Shown here: piece by piece, positions 9,116 through 19,576 of the stretch | Layout: each line of letters opens with the position of its first letter | How positions within the stretch are numbered: the stretch's first letter is position 1 | From: Polynucleobacter sp. Tro8-14-1 | Lineage (GTDB): Bacteria > Pseudomonadota > Gammaproteobacteria > Burkholderiales > Burkholderiaceae | Length of the DNA stretch: 64,000 nucleotides | Reading direction: 5' to 3' | NCBI RefSeq assembly: GCF_018881655.1 | Contig: NZ_JACVPX010000006.1 | Coordinates: 1-64,000 of the forward strand | Made by a program: the position numbers and the translations under genes | Notes under the pieces: model-generated | What the model was told of the DNA's origin: nothing | The model's input: the letters and a program-made list of their open reading frames with translations, nothing else | The model's database searches: none

Positions 9116-10528
9116 TCACTCTTCCAATACCCAGGTATCTTTAGTGCCGCCACCTTGGGAGGAGTTCACCACTAAAGAACCCTCTTTGAGTGCAACCCTA
9201 GTCAATCCGCCTGGTACCATCTTGATAGTCTTACCTGAGAGAACAAAGGGTCTTAAGTCGATATGCCTTGGTGCAACGCCTGACTCAACAAAGGTAGGGC
9301 AGGTGGATAGCGCCAATGTAGGTTGCGCAATGTATTTATCTGGATTGGCGATAAGGTGAGTTCTAAATTCTTCAATCTCTGCTTTGGTTGATGCTGGACC
9401 AACTAACATGCCATAACCACCAGCACCATGAGTCAGTTTCACAACCAGCTTATCCAGATTAGCTAAGGTATAGGCTAAGTCATCTGCCTTACGACATTGG
9501 AATGTAGGTACGTTATTAAGAATCGGTTTCTCACCAAGATAAAACTCAATCATCTCTGGAACGTATGGATAAATAGATTTGTCATCAGCAATACCGGTGC
9601 CAATCGCATTTGCCAGTGTTACGTTACCAGCGCGGTGTGCTGATAAGAGCCCCGCAACGCCTAAAGTGGAATCAGAGCGGAATGCCAATGGATCCAAGAA
9701 GTCATCATCAACACGACGATAGATAACATCAACTCGCTCAGGCCCTTGAGTGGTTCGCATAAAGACTTGCTCATTTTTCACAAATAAGTCTTTACCTTCC
9801 ACTAACTCAACACCCATCTGCTGCGCGAGGTAGCTGTGCTCAAAGTAAGCAGAGTTATACATACCTGGAGTTAGTACAACGACGTTTGGTTTTTTAACGT
9901 CATCTGGTTTAACTGACTTGAGACATTCCAATAAAAGATCGGGGTAATGCTCTACAGGGGCAATGCGATATTTTTGAAAGAGGTCAGGGAAGAGTCGCAT
10001 CATCATCTTGCGGTCTTCAACCATGTAAGACACGCCAGAAGGAACACGCAGGTTATCTTCTAAAACGTAGAACTCACCTTCACCGGCGCGAACGATATCA
10101 ATCCCAGCAATTTGTGCGTAGATGTCGCGCGGTATGCTGACGTTGCGCATCTCAGGGCGATATTGCGCATTGTTATAAATCTGTTCGGCTGGAACAATGC
10201 CCGCCTTAATAATGTCCTCATCGTGATACACGTCGTAGATAAAGCGATTAAGTGCTTTGACTCGTTGACGTAATCCCGCCTCAAGTTGCTCCCATTCCTT
10301 GGCAGTAAAGATGCGTGGCACTTGATCGAAAGGAATGGTTCTTTCCGACCCCAGGTCATCTCCGTAGACGGCAAAGGTAATGCCCACTCTTCTAAAGATC
10401 AGGTCTGCTTCAGCGCGTTTGAGACCCATGAGGGTGTCACTTTGCTGTTTCAGCCAATTGTGAAAGATTTGGTAGTGGGGACGCGCTTTGCCTGCGGCGT
10501 CGAGCATTTCGTCAAAAGGCAATTTCAT
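9116..10528 (-). CDS. Circularly permuted ATP-grasp type 2 protein (DUF404/407)
   Basis: 470 residues from the ATG at 10528. An in-frame upstream ATG at 10600 would add 24 residues with no family similarity, so the shorter form starting MKLPFDEML is preferred. Motifs include FAVYGDDLGSERTIPFD, YVLEDNLRVPSGVSYM, VVLTPGMYNSAYFEH and, near the end, KLTHGAGGYGMLVGP and QPTLALSTCP. The permuted ATP-grasp fold predicts ATP-dependent ligation of an amine to a carboxylate; substrates are unknown. It is the first gene of the Anbu operon and its promoter should lie in 10529-10672. Confidence 0.9.
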   Translation of the reverse strand: MKLPFDEMLDAAGKARPHYQIFHNWLKQQSDTLMGLKRAEADLIFRRVGITFAVYGDDLGSERTIPFDQVPRIFTAKEWEQLEAGLRQRVKALNRFIYDVYHDEDIIKAGIVPAEQIYNNAQYRPEMRNVSIPRDIYAQIAGIDIVRAGEGEFYVLEDNLRVPSGVSYMVEDRKMMMRLFPDLFQKYRIAPVEHYPDLLLECLKSVKPDDVKKPNVVVLTPGMYNSAYFEHSYLAQQMGVELVEGKDLFVKNEQVFMRTTQGPERVDVIYRRVDDDFLDPLAFRSDSTLGVAGLLSAHRAGNVTLANAIGTGIADDKSIYPYVPEMIEFYLGEKPILNNVPTFQCRKADDLAYTLANLDKLVVKLTHGAGGYGMLVGPASTKAEIEEFRTHLIANPDKYIAQPTLALSTCPTFVESGVAPRHIDLRPFVLSGKTIKMVPGGLTRVALKEGSLVVNSSQGGGTKDTWVLEE

Positions 10529-10672
10529 AGTTACCAAACTAATGCCTTTATAAAAGCTGGAATGAATGATTTGAAGCGGCTTGGTGCTGAATTGCACCAT
10601 AAAAGTGCATATATGCTCAAATATTCGCCCTAAGGGCAGTCTACCCCAGTTTTTATGGGCTTAGGCAAGAAA

Positions 10673-11125
10673 TTAAGCGTTTAGATCGCCTCTAGCGATA
10701 CGGCCTTTTTCGACTTCCCATTCACGTTCTTTGGTGGCTGCGCGTTTGTCATGTTGCTTTTTGCCTCTGGCCAGGCCAATCTCACACTTCACATTGCCTT
10801 TAGAGAAGTGCAGGTTTAGGGGTACCAGGGTATAGCCCTTTTGCTCTACTTTGCCGATGAGTTTTTTAATTTCGATGGCATTGAGCAGGAGCTTTCTAGT
10901 GCGGGTGCTATCGGGCACGATATGGGTGGAAGCTGAGAGCAGGGGGGTGATATGGCAGCCGATTAAAAACAGCTCCGCCTTGCGAATGACGACATACGCT
11001 TCTTTGACGTGCACGCGACCTGCGCGGATGGCTTTTACTTCCCAGCCTTCCAGTACAAGCCCTGCCTCAAAGCGCTCCTCGATAAAATAATCAAAGAAGG
11101 CTTTTTTGTTATCGACGATACTCAT
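10673..11125 (-). CDS. smpB: SsrA-binding protein SmpB
   Basis: 150 residues, the normal length. Binds tmRNA and carries it to stalled ribosomes (trans-translation). Family marks are [34 protein letters not shown] and the basic C-terminal tail [15 protein letters not shown] that enters the mRNA channel. Only 25 bases separate its start from that of the divergent ratA, so the two promoters must overlap each other or the neighbouring coding sequence. The smpB-ratA-rnfH order is widespread in proteobacteria. Confidence 0.97.
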   Translation of the reverse strand: MSIVDNKKAFFDYFIEERFEAGLVLEGWEVKAIRAGRVHVKEAYVVIRKAELFLIGCHITPLLSASTHIVPDSTRTRKLLLNAIEIKKLIGKVEQKGYTLVPLNLHFSKGNVKCEIGLARGKKQHDKRAATKEREWEVEKGRIARGDLNA

Positions 11126-11150
11126 ATTTATTTAGCTCTCAAGAACGATT

Positions 11151-11582
11151 ATGGCAGACGTCTACAAGACCGTTTTAATTAGCCAATCAGCCGACCGTAT
11201 GTACGGCTTGGTGACCGATGTCGCCCGCTATCCTGAGTTCTTGCCTTGGTGTGGCGGAGTGGAAATTTTTGAGCAGACTGAGACCGTGCTCGACGCCAAA
11301 ATTAATATTCATTTCAAGGGAATTACCCAATATTTTCATACTCGGAATGTGAATCACCGCCCTGAAACAATTGACATGGTCTTTGTAGACGGCCCGTTTA
11401 AGCACTTTTCTGGGCAATGGAACTTTATCCCTTTGCGGGAAGATGCTTGTAAGGTGGAGTTCAAGTTGCACTGGGAGTTCAAAAGCGTCATTTTGGACAA
11501 GATTATTGGCCCAGTATTTGGTCATATAGCCGGCACCTTTGTTGACTGCTTTGTAAAGCGTGCCGAGGACCTCTATGGCTGA
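11151..11582 (+). CDS. ratA: RatA-type START/polyketide cyclase-like protein
   Basis: 143 residues. The N-terminus YKTVLISQSADRMYGLVTDV and YPEFLPWCGG are the family signature of the SRPBCC-fold protein RatA/YfjG (related to Coq10). In E. coli it was described as a ribosome-association toxin; relatives bind ubiquinone, so the role here is open. Its stop overlaps the start of rnfH by 8 bases, which implies translational coupling. Confidence 0.88.
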   Translation: MADVYKTVLISQSADRMYGLVTDVARYPEFLPWCGGVEIFEQTETVLDAKINIHFKGITQYFHTRNVNHRPETIDMVFVDGPFKHFSGQWNFIPLREDACKVEFKLHWEFKSVILDKIIGPVFGHIAGTFVDCFVKRAEDLYG

Positions 11583-11925
11583 GCGCTCGCTTGACCTCAT
11601 TCTCTGTGATGCCAGGCAGGGTGAGCCAGAGCTTAAGGCGTTCAAGCTCATCCTGTCAGCGGGCGAGTTGCCTACTGTTGGTCTGGCTCTTATTAGGGCC
11701 GGGATTGCAGTTGGTCCAGAAGACCCTGTTTTAGCTAGAAAAGGCTGCTTCGGGGTCTTTGGTAAGCGCAAGGACTGGGATAGCCCCATTTATGCTGGAG
11801 ATCGCCTAGAGCTCTATTCCCCGCTATTAATTGACCCTAAAACGGTTCGGCGTAAGAAGGCTAATCAGAACCAAGATGCCAAATTCCAGGCTGCCGCAGC
11901 TAAAAGAAAGGCTAGGAGGCTATAA
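11575..11925 (+). CDS. rnfH: RnfH family protein (RatB, UPF0125)
   Basis: 116 residues from the ATG at 11575, which overlaps the ratA stop. An in-frame ATG 15 bases earlier is possible but less likely. It has the ubiquitin-like RnfH fold pattern: ILSAGELPTVGLALIRAGI in the middle and GDRLELYSPLLIDPK toward the end. The last 30 residues are a basic tail (RRKKANQ to KRKARRL). The molecular role is unknown although it is conserved next to ratA. guaB starts 26 bases later and may be co-transcribed. Confidence 0.85.
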   Translation: MAERSLDLILCDARQGEPELKAFKLILSAGELPTVGLALIRAGIAVGPEDPVLARKGCFGVFGKRKDWDSPIYAGDRLELYSPLLIDPKTVRRKKANQNQDAKFQAAAAKRKARRL

Positions 11926-11942
11926 TCTGTTTTTGCGACTAG

Positions 11943-13415
<1,473 letters not shown>

Positions 13416-13451
13416 CAACTATAAAAAGCTGAAATAAAGGCTGATCTTTTC

Positions 13452-15059
13452 GTGCACGACAAAATACTGATTCTCGACTTTGGTTCACAAGTAACTCAAC
13501 TCATTGCTCGGCGTGTACGTGATGGACGCGTATATTCAGAGATCCATCCCTACGATTGCGACCCTGAATTCATTCGTAAGTTTGTTCAGGAGCAAGGTGG
13601 CAAAGGCATCATTCTCTCTGGCGGCCCTAGTTCGGTAACTGAAGATGGTAGTCCCCGTGCGCCTCAAATCGTTTTTGAGCTTGGCGTTCCTGTTTTAGGA
13701 ATTTGCTACGGTATGCAAACCATGGCTACTCAGTTGGGTGGTGCAGTTGCCTCTGCAGAGTCTTTGGGTAAAGCACGTGAGTTTGGTTACTCCGAAGTGC
13801 GCGCTCATGGGCACACAAATTTGCTTAAAGGCATTCAGGACTTCTCCACCAGCGAAGGTCATGGGATTTTGAAGGTGTGGATGAGTCATGGCGACTCAGT
13901 CACCTCAATGCCGCCTGCGTTTAAGTTGATGGCCTCTACTGAGTCTTGCCCAATTGCTGGCATGGCGGATGAAGAGCGTCGCTTCTATGCATTTCAGTTT
14001 CATCCAGAAGTAACCCATACCATTCAAGGCACTGCAATCATTGAGCGCTTTGTCCATGAAATTTGCCAATGCAAACCTGACTGGGTAATGGGCGACTACA
14101 TTGCAGAAGCAGTTGAGAATATTCGCAAGCAAGTTGGAAATGAAGAAGTCATTCTGGGCTTGTCTGGCGGTGTCGACTCCAGTGTTGCAGCGGCCTTAAT
14201 TCATCGTGCGATTGGCGATCAATTGACTTGTGTATTTGTGGATCATGGCCTGCTTCGCTTGAATGAAGGTGATATGGTGATGGAAATGTTTGCACGCAAT
14301 TTGGGTGTGAAGGTTATCCGCGTTGATGCCAAAGAGAAATTCATGGGTGAGTTGGCTGGTGTTGCTGATCCAGAAGCCAAGCGCAAGATCATCGGTAAAG
14401 AATTTGTTGAAATTTTCCAGACTGAGTCTGGGAAGATTCAGAATGCTAAGTGGCTTGCCCAGGGAACGATCTACCCTGACGTTATCGAGTCTGCAGGTAA
14501 GGGTAAGAAGGGTGCGCACACGATCAAGAGTCACCATAACGTAGGTGGCTTACCTGAAGACATGCATCTCAAATTGCTTGAGCCCTTACGTGAACTCTTT
14601 AAGGATGAGGTCCGCGAACTTGGGGTGGCCTTAGGTCTTCCTCGTGAGATGGTGTATCGCCATCCATTTCCAGGGCCAGGTCTTGGCGTGCGTATTTTGG
14701 GTGAGGTCAAAGCAGAGTTTGCGAGCTTACTGCAACGTGCTGATGCCATTTTCATTGAAGAGTTGCGCAATACGATTGATGACGCAAGTCAAAAATCTTG
14801 GTATGACCTTACGAGTCAGGCATTTGCCGTTTTCTTGCCAGTGAAGTCTGTTGGCGTAATGGGTGATGGCAGAACTTATGAATATGTTGTTGCCCTTAGA
14901 GCAGTCCAAACCCAAGACTTTATGACAGCGCATTGGGCCCACTTGCCACATGAGTTGTTAGGTAAGGTTTCAAACCGCATCATCAATGAAGTGCGCGGTA
15001 TTAACCGTGTTGTATACGATATCAGTGGAAAACCACCCGCAACGATCGAGTGGGAATGA
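13452..15059 (+). CDS. guaA: GMP synthase (glutamine-hydrolysing)
   Basis: 535 residues with a GTG start. Converts XMP to GMP using glutamine and ATP. The N-terminal class I glutamine amidotransferase domain shows the nucleophile in [10 protein letters not shown] and the His/Glu pair in FQFHPEVTH. The ATP pyrophosphatase domain has the P-loop [13 protein letters not shown] near residue 235, and the C-terminal dimerisation domain ends in PPATIEWE. The last codons and stop (ATC GAG TGG GAA TGA, 15045-15059) are the left attachment site of the integrated element. The protein sequence is unchanged, but the stop codon is now TGA, while the displaced host end at 25845-25859 reads TAA. Confidence 0.97.
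   Translation: MHDKILILDFGSQVTQLIARRVRDGRVYSEIHPYDCDPEFIRKFVQEQGGKGIILSGGPSSVTEDGSPRAPQIVFELGVPVLGICYGMQTMATQLGGAVASAESLGKAREFGYSEVRAHGHTNLLKGIQDFSTSEGHGILKVWMSHGDSVTSMPPAFKLMASTESCPIAGMADEERRFYAFQFHPEVTHTIQGTAIIERFVHEICQCKPDWVMGDYIAEAVENIRKQVGNEEVILGLSGGVDSSVAAALIHRAIGDQLTCVFVDHGLLRLNEGDMVMEMFARNLGVKVIRVDAKEKFMGELAGVADPEAKRKIIGKEFVEIFQTESGKIQNAKWLAQGTIYPDVIESAGKGKKGAHTIKSHHNVGGLPEDMHLKLLEPLRELFKDEVRELGVALGLPREMVYRHPFPGPGLGVRILGEVKAEFASLLQRADAIFIEELRNTIDDASQKSWYDLTSQAFAVFLPVKSVGVMGDGRTYEYVVALRAVQTQDFMTAHWAHLPHELLGKVSNRIINEVRGINRVVYDISGKPPATIEWE
15045..15059 (+). repeat. attL, left attachment repeat inside guaA
   Basis: ATCGAGTGGGAATGA, the last four sense codons and stop of guaA. It matches attR at 13 of 15 positions, including ten consecutive ones. 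Confidence 0.85.
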
Positions 15060-15098
15060 TTTTAACAGATAATTTCATTATAAATCAAGCACTTATCT

Positions 15099-15118
15099 GT
15101 TACAAACTTATTACAAAG
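15099..15118 (+). repeat. Paired GTTACAAA-type repeats near the left end
   Basis: GTTACAAA at 15099-15106 and ATTACAAA at 15110-15117, starts 11 bases apart. The same paired arrangement with the same 11-base step recurs at 25635-25653 and 25780-25798. Placement just inside both ends suggests arm-type integrase or excision-factor sites; this is inferred. Confidence 0.55.
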
Positions 15119-15144
15119 TAATGTAAATTTTGTGTAAAATCAAT

Positions 15145-15158
15145 AGGTTAAATAACCT
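15145..15158. promoter_or_regulatory. Inverted repeat before the integrase start
   Basis: AGGTTA, two bases, TAACCT, ending 10 bases before the integrase ATG. It is a possible operator for autoregulation. No clear Shine-Dalgarno sequence is visible in this spacer. Confidence 0.35.
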
Positions 15159-15168
15159 TTGATGAAAA

Positions 15169-16497
15169 ATGTCACAAAGTTCGAAAACCATTCAGAAGAA
15201 TAGTTCCCTAAAGACGAGTTCAGTCGTCCCCAAGAGTCGTATCAAACAATCTCGAATGAGTGAACGATTCGAGGTATATGACGGTGAAATCATGATTTAC
15301 AAGACCACCGGATCTGGTGATGTCTGGCAAATGAGGATGTGGGTAGGTTCGGAGAAGAAGTATGTTCGTGAAAGTTTACGAACAAGAGATAAGTCCGAGG
15401 CCATTGAAGAAGCCAAACGAAGATTCTTGAATTACAACCATTTAATCAAAAATGGACAAAAGATATTCTCCATAACAACAAATGAACTTCGTCAAAGGTA
15501 TTTGGTTCATGTAGAGGAGTTGGTTAGATCTGGACAGTTGAGTCCAGGAAGACAAACAAACATTAAAACTTTTACCAAACACTATATTCAGTTCATTGGT
15601 AAAGATAGAAAAATAGCCAATATTGATCGTAAAGAGTTCCAGAGATATCGTGCCCACCGTCAAAAAGATAAATCAGATATCAAAATGAGTGTGGTGGTAA
15701 ATGAGTCAATCACAATAAAACAGATGTATAAGTGGGCTGAGAATGAAGGACTGATATCAAACTATGTACCGGACTTTGGAGTTATTAAAGTACCAAAAGA
15801 CGATACTGTGAGAGATGGATTCACGATCAAGGAATATATTCAATTAACTGAAGTAGCTAGTAAATGGTACCAACGTGTACCTAAAAACTTCTTGAAATTT
15901 GAAGAAGAAAGTTTTTATCGAAAGTCTATACGTGACTTCATTTTATTAATGAGTAACTATGGATTCAGAACTGGTGAATTGATGTTAGTGAAATACAAGG
16001 ATATCGAATTCAAGACAGGTAAGAGGGCAGACGTTCATATACCAGCGGCAAATACAAAGGTAAGAAAATCAAGGATTACAGGTGGTTTGAGGGCTGATGT
16101 ATTTCAACGAAAGTCCGAATATTCGAAACCCTTCAATAAACTCAACGACTATCTATTTACTGGATATGGTGTTGACTCTCAAATATCAAGATACGTAGTC
16201 TACGATTACTTCAAGAAATTGGTGAATGAGGTAAAAGAAAAGTATCCAGAATACGATACAACTAAGAGTCTGTATTCTCTCAGACACTTTTTTATTACTT
16301 GGCATCTCACAATTGGAAAAATGAACGTATACGATCTGGCTAGTGTGGCTGGTACTAGTTTGAAACAGATACAAGACCACTATGATCACGTATCTCAAAC
16401 TCATCGTATTGATGAAATGTTGTCCTACTCGAAAAATCGTAGGATCGATGACAACTATCAGATGATATCGATAGACGAAGAACTATCAAAAGACTAG
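15169..16497 (+). CDS. Tyrosine recombinase (site-specific integrase)
   Basis: 442 residues. Should catalyse insertion and excision of the surrounding element at guaA. The C-terminal catalytic domain shows the first Arg in NYGFRTGEL (R267), the box YSLRH (Y369 to H373, with Tyr where many integrases have His), R372, and the nucleophile Y405 in QDHYDHV. The usual second-box His is replaced in VAGTSLKQ. Residues about 30-95 look like an N-terminal arm-binding domain and 100-195 a SAM-like core-binding domain. The start at 15169 has no good ribosome site; the ATG at 15256 (MSERFEVYDG) is an alternative. It is adjacent to attL, as usual for integrases. Confidence 0.9.
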   Translation: MSQSSKTIQKNSSLKTSSVVPKSRIKQSRMSERFEVYDGEIMIYKTTGSGDVWQMRMWVGSEKKYVRESLRTRDKSEAIEEAKRRFLNYNHLIKNGQKIFSITTNELRQRYLVHVEELVRSGQLSPGRQTNIKTFTKHYIQFIGKDRKIANIDRKEFQRYRAHRQKDKSDIKMSVVVNESITIKQMYKWAENEGLISNYVPDFGVIKVPKDDTVRDGFTIKEYIQLTEVASKWYQRVPKNFLKFEEESFYRKSIRDFILLMSNYGFRTGELMLVKYKDIEFKTGKRADVHIPAANTKVRKSRITGGLRADVFQRKSEYSKPFNKLNDYLFTGYGVDSQISRYVVYDYFKKLVNEVKEKYPEYDTTKSLYSLRHFFITWHLTIGKMNVYDLASVAGTSLKQIQDHYDHVSQTHRIDEMLSYSKNRRIDDNYQMISIDEELSKD

Positions 16498-16616
16498 GTG
16501 GAAACTTAGAGGACTATTCTTTAAAGATTCCGTATATAAGATAGTATCTGTGTATTATTTTGTCAATAAACTACTGGAAGTGACGTCCTCAGAATCTTCT
16601 TAATTAAGAAGGAAAT
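16498..16616. promoter_or_regulatory. Intergenic region with a 16-bp palindrome upstream of the HU-like gene
   Basis: CTTCTTAATTAAGAAG at 16596-16611 is a perfect palindrome that ends 5 bases before the ATG at 16617, and its right arm overlaps the AGAAGGA ribosome site. Identical 14-bp cores occur at 22976-22989 and 25750-25763. This position could make it an operator or an mRNA hairpin that masks translation of the HU-like gene. Confidence 0.5.
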
Positions 16617-16838
16617 ATGAATAAAACAGATATTGTTCGTAAAATTTATGAGAATTCAGACAAGAAGATACCAATGAAGGATTTGGATCTAATTGTGGAG
16701 AAAACCTTTGATTTAATTTCTGAAGTCATACAGCAAGGTAAGGAAGTTCAAATTTCTGGGTTCGGATCATTTTCATTACCCGAGAAAGTGACAAAACCAC
16801 TAATTAAAATTCGTAAAGTGGTAAATCCTAAGAAATGA
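16617..16838 (+). CDS. Short HU/IHF-like DNA-binding protein
   Basis: 73 residues. The N-terminal helices (KTDIVRKIYENS and LDLIVEKTFDLISEVIQQG) and the strand VQISGFGSFSL match the HU/IHF fold. The rest is short: HU proteins are about 90 residues, with a beta arm and a final helix, while here only PEKVTKPLIKIRKVVNPKK follows the core strand. It may lack a full arm. Translation is coupled to the next gene by an ATGA overlap (16835-16838). It may act as an architectural factor for integration or replication of the element, which is inference from the context. Confidence 0.75.
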   Translation: MNKTDIVRKIYENSDKKIPMKDLDLIVEKTFDLISEVIQQGKEVQISGFGSFSLPEKVTKPLIKIRKVVNPKK

Positions 16839-18274
16839 AATCTAAGTTCGTTTACACGGAACCTAATGAACAATATCGGGAATGGTTAAAAACCAATCCA
16901 ATCAAGAAACTCACTCCATCAGATGAAAAAAAACTGGATGATGAAATTCGGAAGAAAATATCAGATGAATTAAATGTAACAGGTGAATTCGATATAGCTG
17001 AGTTCATGTTGTTACATAAGTGGTACGAAGTCAGGGAGTTTGTTTCAAAACAGGATCCCAAGGATATAGAAGAGGTGAAAAATCTCATCTGGAAACCTAA
17101 AGGTAGAAGTGATTTTAGAAGAATTGTTCCAGAATTAGTTTTAACAAGTGATAGTCTGGATATTAAAAAAATAAATTTTTGGGATGAAGAAAGTTATCAA
17201 TCCTATACAACTAATGATAAGTTCATTAAACATTGGAACATTCTTCGTGTATTAATCTCCTCCTCACGACATGATGGAACAATAGGTAGACAGTTGAGAT
17301 ACCTCGTCAGAGATAAGGTAACAAACACATATCTTGGAATTATTTGTATTTCATCTTCAATGATGAACTTGGCTGAAAGAAATAAAGAAGTATTCGGTGG
17401 AGAAATTACTAAAAATAAGGAAGCCAAACAACACTTTATTGATGCTTTCTCTACTGGTGGTAAATCAATCAATATGGCTAACGGTCAAACCATCATGTGT
17501 TGTCAACCGTTTGGAAGATACTTTAACGGTGGGAAATTATTAGCATTATTGTGTTTAACGAAACAGGTAGCTAACGATTGGAAAGAAAGATACGGTGACA
17601 CTCTTGTTACAGTTGAAACAACTTCTTTATATGGTGAAAAAGAATCTACACAATACGATGGTTTAAAACCATTCTGGAGAAACCTAGGTAAAACGAGTGG
17701 TGATACTCCACTTAAACCAACGGATCAACTCTGGAAGGAATTAAGAAGATGGTTAAAGAAAAGATATCCAAGAAAATATCATCACTTTATGATCCAAAGG
17801 AATGTGAAGGGTGTTCAGTCAGTTCGGGATAAAAAGAATGGAATGATTTCTCGTTGTTATCAATTACTAGGGATTGGAGATGTATTAAAAATATCATCTG
17901 GTCATCAACGAGGAGTGTTCTTATCTAAACTTTATACAAATTCAGATTTATTTCTACAAAATAAAATTACCGAAAGTGAATTGATACCTGCTTTTGATAA
18001 TTCACTTGAAACATTAGTAGAGTTTTGGAAGTTTGGATTTAAAGGTGATACGAAAGATTCATTACATCCAGAACTTGAAAAATTAGCTAGTAGTAAGAAT
18101 AAACACAGTACCAAGAACAGTCCGGCCAAAACACGATTACAAACTTTAATTAACAAAGCCAAAGAGAAGGGGGAATCTCCTTACATTGACTTGATTACAG
18201 ATTGGTATGAACCAATGTCTAGGTTATCGTTGGCTGAAACAAAAAAACAGTTCTTAGTCCAGATTTCTCGTTGA
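16835..18274 (+). CDS. DUF4338/DruA-like protein
   Basis: 479 residues, unknown function. Residues about 135-290 resemble the DUF4338 family, which includes DruA of the Druantia anti-phage system and phage-encoded relatives: HWNILRVL, GRQLRYLVRD (151-160), TYLGIICISSS, CQPFGRYFNGGKLLALLC, NDWKERYGDTLVTVETTSLY and the YDGLKPFWRNLGKTSG end. The flanks (1-130 charged and helical; 300-479 basic) are not recognised. No DruB-E or helicase genes are near, so this is not a Druantia locus. It is translated from an ATGA overlap with the HU-like gene. Its last 56 bases overlap the convergent gene at 18219. Confidence 0.55.
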   Translation: MKSKFVYTEPNEQYREWLKTNPIKKLTPSDEKKLDDEIRKKISDELNVTGEFDIAEFMLLHKWYEVREFVSKQDPKDIEEVKNLIWKPKGRSDFRRIVPELVLTSDSLDIKKINFWDEESYQSYTTNDKFIKHWNILRVLISSSRHDGTIGRQLRYLVRDKVTNTYLGIICISSSMMNLAERNKEVFGGEITKNKEAKQHFIDAFSTGGKSINMANGQTIMCCQPFGRYFNGGKLLALLCLTKQVANDWKERYGDTLVTVETTSLYGEKESTQYDGLKPFWRNLGKTSGDTPLKPTDQLWKELRRWLKKRYPRKYHHFMIQRNVKGVQSVRDKKNGMISRCYQLLGIGDVLKISSGHQRGVFLSKLYTNSDLFLQNKITESELIPAFDNSLETLVEFWKFGFKGDTKDSLHPELEKLASSKNKHSTKNSPAKTRLQTLINKAKEKGESPYIDLITDWYEPMSRLSLAETKKQFLVQISR

Positions 18275-18896
18275 TAAATTTAGTAATTGGTTCTTGAATC
18301 TCCTGTTCCCTGAGGAAAAATTCAATTTCAGAATCTAAATTTATAAAATTAACCAATCCATTTTCAAGAACCTCAACATCATAGTTATTGTCTGATAACT
18401 TTAAAAAAGTTCTAGCATCCAAAGTGAAGTTTATTTCACCAGAAAAGTATGAATTTTTGATGATGGATTCTGAGATGAATGGAACTGAATTTTCTCTGAT
18501 ACTAATTCTGGAAATAAATTGACGGTAATTAAATACCGAAACTTTAAGATTTGAATCTTCCGTAAAGAATCTAATGTGAGTGGAATCCGTAGTGTTGATG
18601 GTGTCACCAATAGCTTCAACATATTTTTTATCGAGATGGAAACTCTCAGATAGTGTTGATTTTATTTTAGTTATCACCTTGTTATACAGATTCATCACCT
18701 CTGTTTCTGTAACATTAACCAATCCGTCAAGATTAAAGAGTTGATAACTTTGTTGGCTAATATTTAAATTAGTACGAATAACCAAATCTTCATGTTTCTC
18801 CGACTTACCGAAAATAATAACAGTTGAGTTTGGTGTAACTAGAAAGGAATCACCATAGTTACCGTATTTCTCAATAAGTTTGGAATGAATTTTCAT
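18219..18896 (-). CDS. Protein resembling T4-type sliding clamps (tentative)
   Basis: 225 residues, no confident family. The order of elements recalls phage T4 gp45 (228 residues): an N-terminal helix then strands (KLIEKYGNYGDSFLVTPNST), SYQLFNLDGLV at 50-60 where clamps have a xYDLNxFLG strand-helix, VSVFNYRQFISRISI at 119-133, and near the end EINFTLDARTFLKLSDNNYD followed by VNFIN and IEFFL, like the last strands of gp45. The similarity is by eye and remote. No DNA polymerase or clamp loader is encoded in the element. It is directly downstream of 18896-19510 with abutting ends and is likely co-transcribed. Confidence 0.4.
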   Translation of the reverse strand: MKIHSKLIEKYGNYGDSFLVTPNSTVIIFGKSEKHEDLVIRTNLNISQQSYQLFNLDGLVNVTETEVMNLYNKVITKIKSTLSESFHLDKKYVEAIGDTINTTDSTHIRFFTEDSNLKVSVFNYRQFISRISIRENSVPFISESIIKNSYFSGEINFTLDARTFLKLSDNNYDVEVLENGLVNFINLDSEIEFFLREQEIQEPITKFINEKSGLRTVFLFQPTIT

Positions 18897-19510
18897 TAAT
18901 CACCATCAATTTTTCTTTTGAGTAATCCTGACACCTCAATATCAGCGTATCTCATTAACCGTTTTATTTCTTTAAGATGTTCTTCAATCTGGTGATATTT
19001 TTTGATGATATCGTTTTCTGAGAAGTAGATGGTGATACCTTTTTTCATATCCTTCACCTCTTCGTAAACCTCAACAACTTGAATACCGTCATCATCATCA
19101 ATTTGTTTCCATTGACGAGCTTCTTCCAATTTCAATACAGGGTGAATTAATCCTTTTTTGAATTTTTCCTTTAGTTCCTTATCTTCTAGTTTTGATAATT
19201 CCCAAAGTGTGTTGTATGCCGGTGGAAGTAGTTGAACATTGTCATAAAGAATTTGTCGTTTGGCTATCTGACAAAGATTACTGATTGTCGTTTGACTCAT
19301 AATCTTTCTTTCGATTAAGGCTTCACGAATTTCTCTCCACTTATTTTTACCTACTGAATCATTGTAAGTAGCGTGTTTATTGACGATGGTAGCTACTTCA
19401 AGAATGTATTCAGCTGCTTTATTCCATGTATTGGTAATTTGACTGATTACAACTTCAACATCATTTGATTTTGATTTGGATGTGATATTTGTCATATTTA
19501 ATAAAATCAA
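18896..19510 (-). CDS. Hypothetical protein, plasmid/phage DUF3102-like helical protein
   Basis: 204 residues. Mostly helical and charged. The stretch from about 55 to 135, with NKWREIREALIERKIMS, TISNLCQIAKRQ, LLPPAYNTLWELSKLED and LIHPVLKLEEARQW, follows the pattern of proteins found on plasmids and prophages that combine a helix-turn-helix with an LPxxYxxLxELSKL segment (as in DUF3102 or replication accessory proteins). An acidic linker (DDDDG, about residue 143) and a C-terminal coiled-coil-like helix follow. A start at MTNITSK, five codons later, is also possible. Function unknown; perhaps DNA-binding. Confidence 0.5.
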   Translation of the reverse strand: MILLNMTNITSKSKSNDVEVVISQITNTWNKAAEYILEVATIVNKHATYNDSVGKNKWREIREALIERKIMSQTTISNLCQIAKRQILYDNVQLLPPAYNTLWELSKLEDKELKEKFKKGLIHPVLKLEEARQWKQIDDDDGIQVVEVYEEVKDMKKGITIYFSENDIIKKYHQIEEHLKEIKRLMRYADIEVSGLLKRKIDGD

Positions 19511-19576
19511 TGAAATTTCTGGTTTCTAGGAAATAATCGTATTACTATTAATAATGATACCTAGAAAAAAGTTGAG

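Noticed and set aside
10529..10600. Longer start for the ATP-grasp protein
   Set aside because: The extra 24 residues do not look like the family; the ATG at 10528 gives the conserved beginning.
16835..18274. Complete Druantia defence system
   Set aside because: Only a DUF4338-like protein is present; the large helicase and other Druantia genes are absent from the element.
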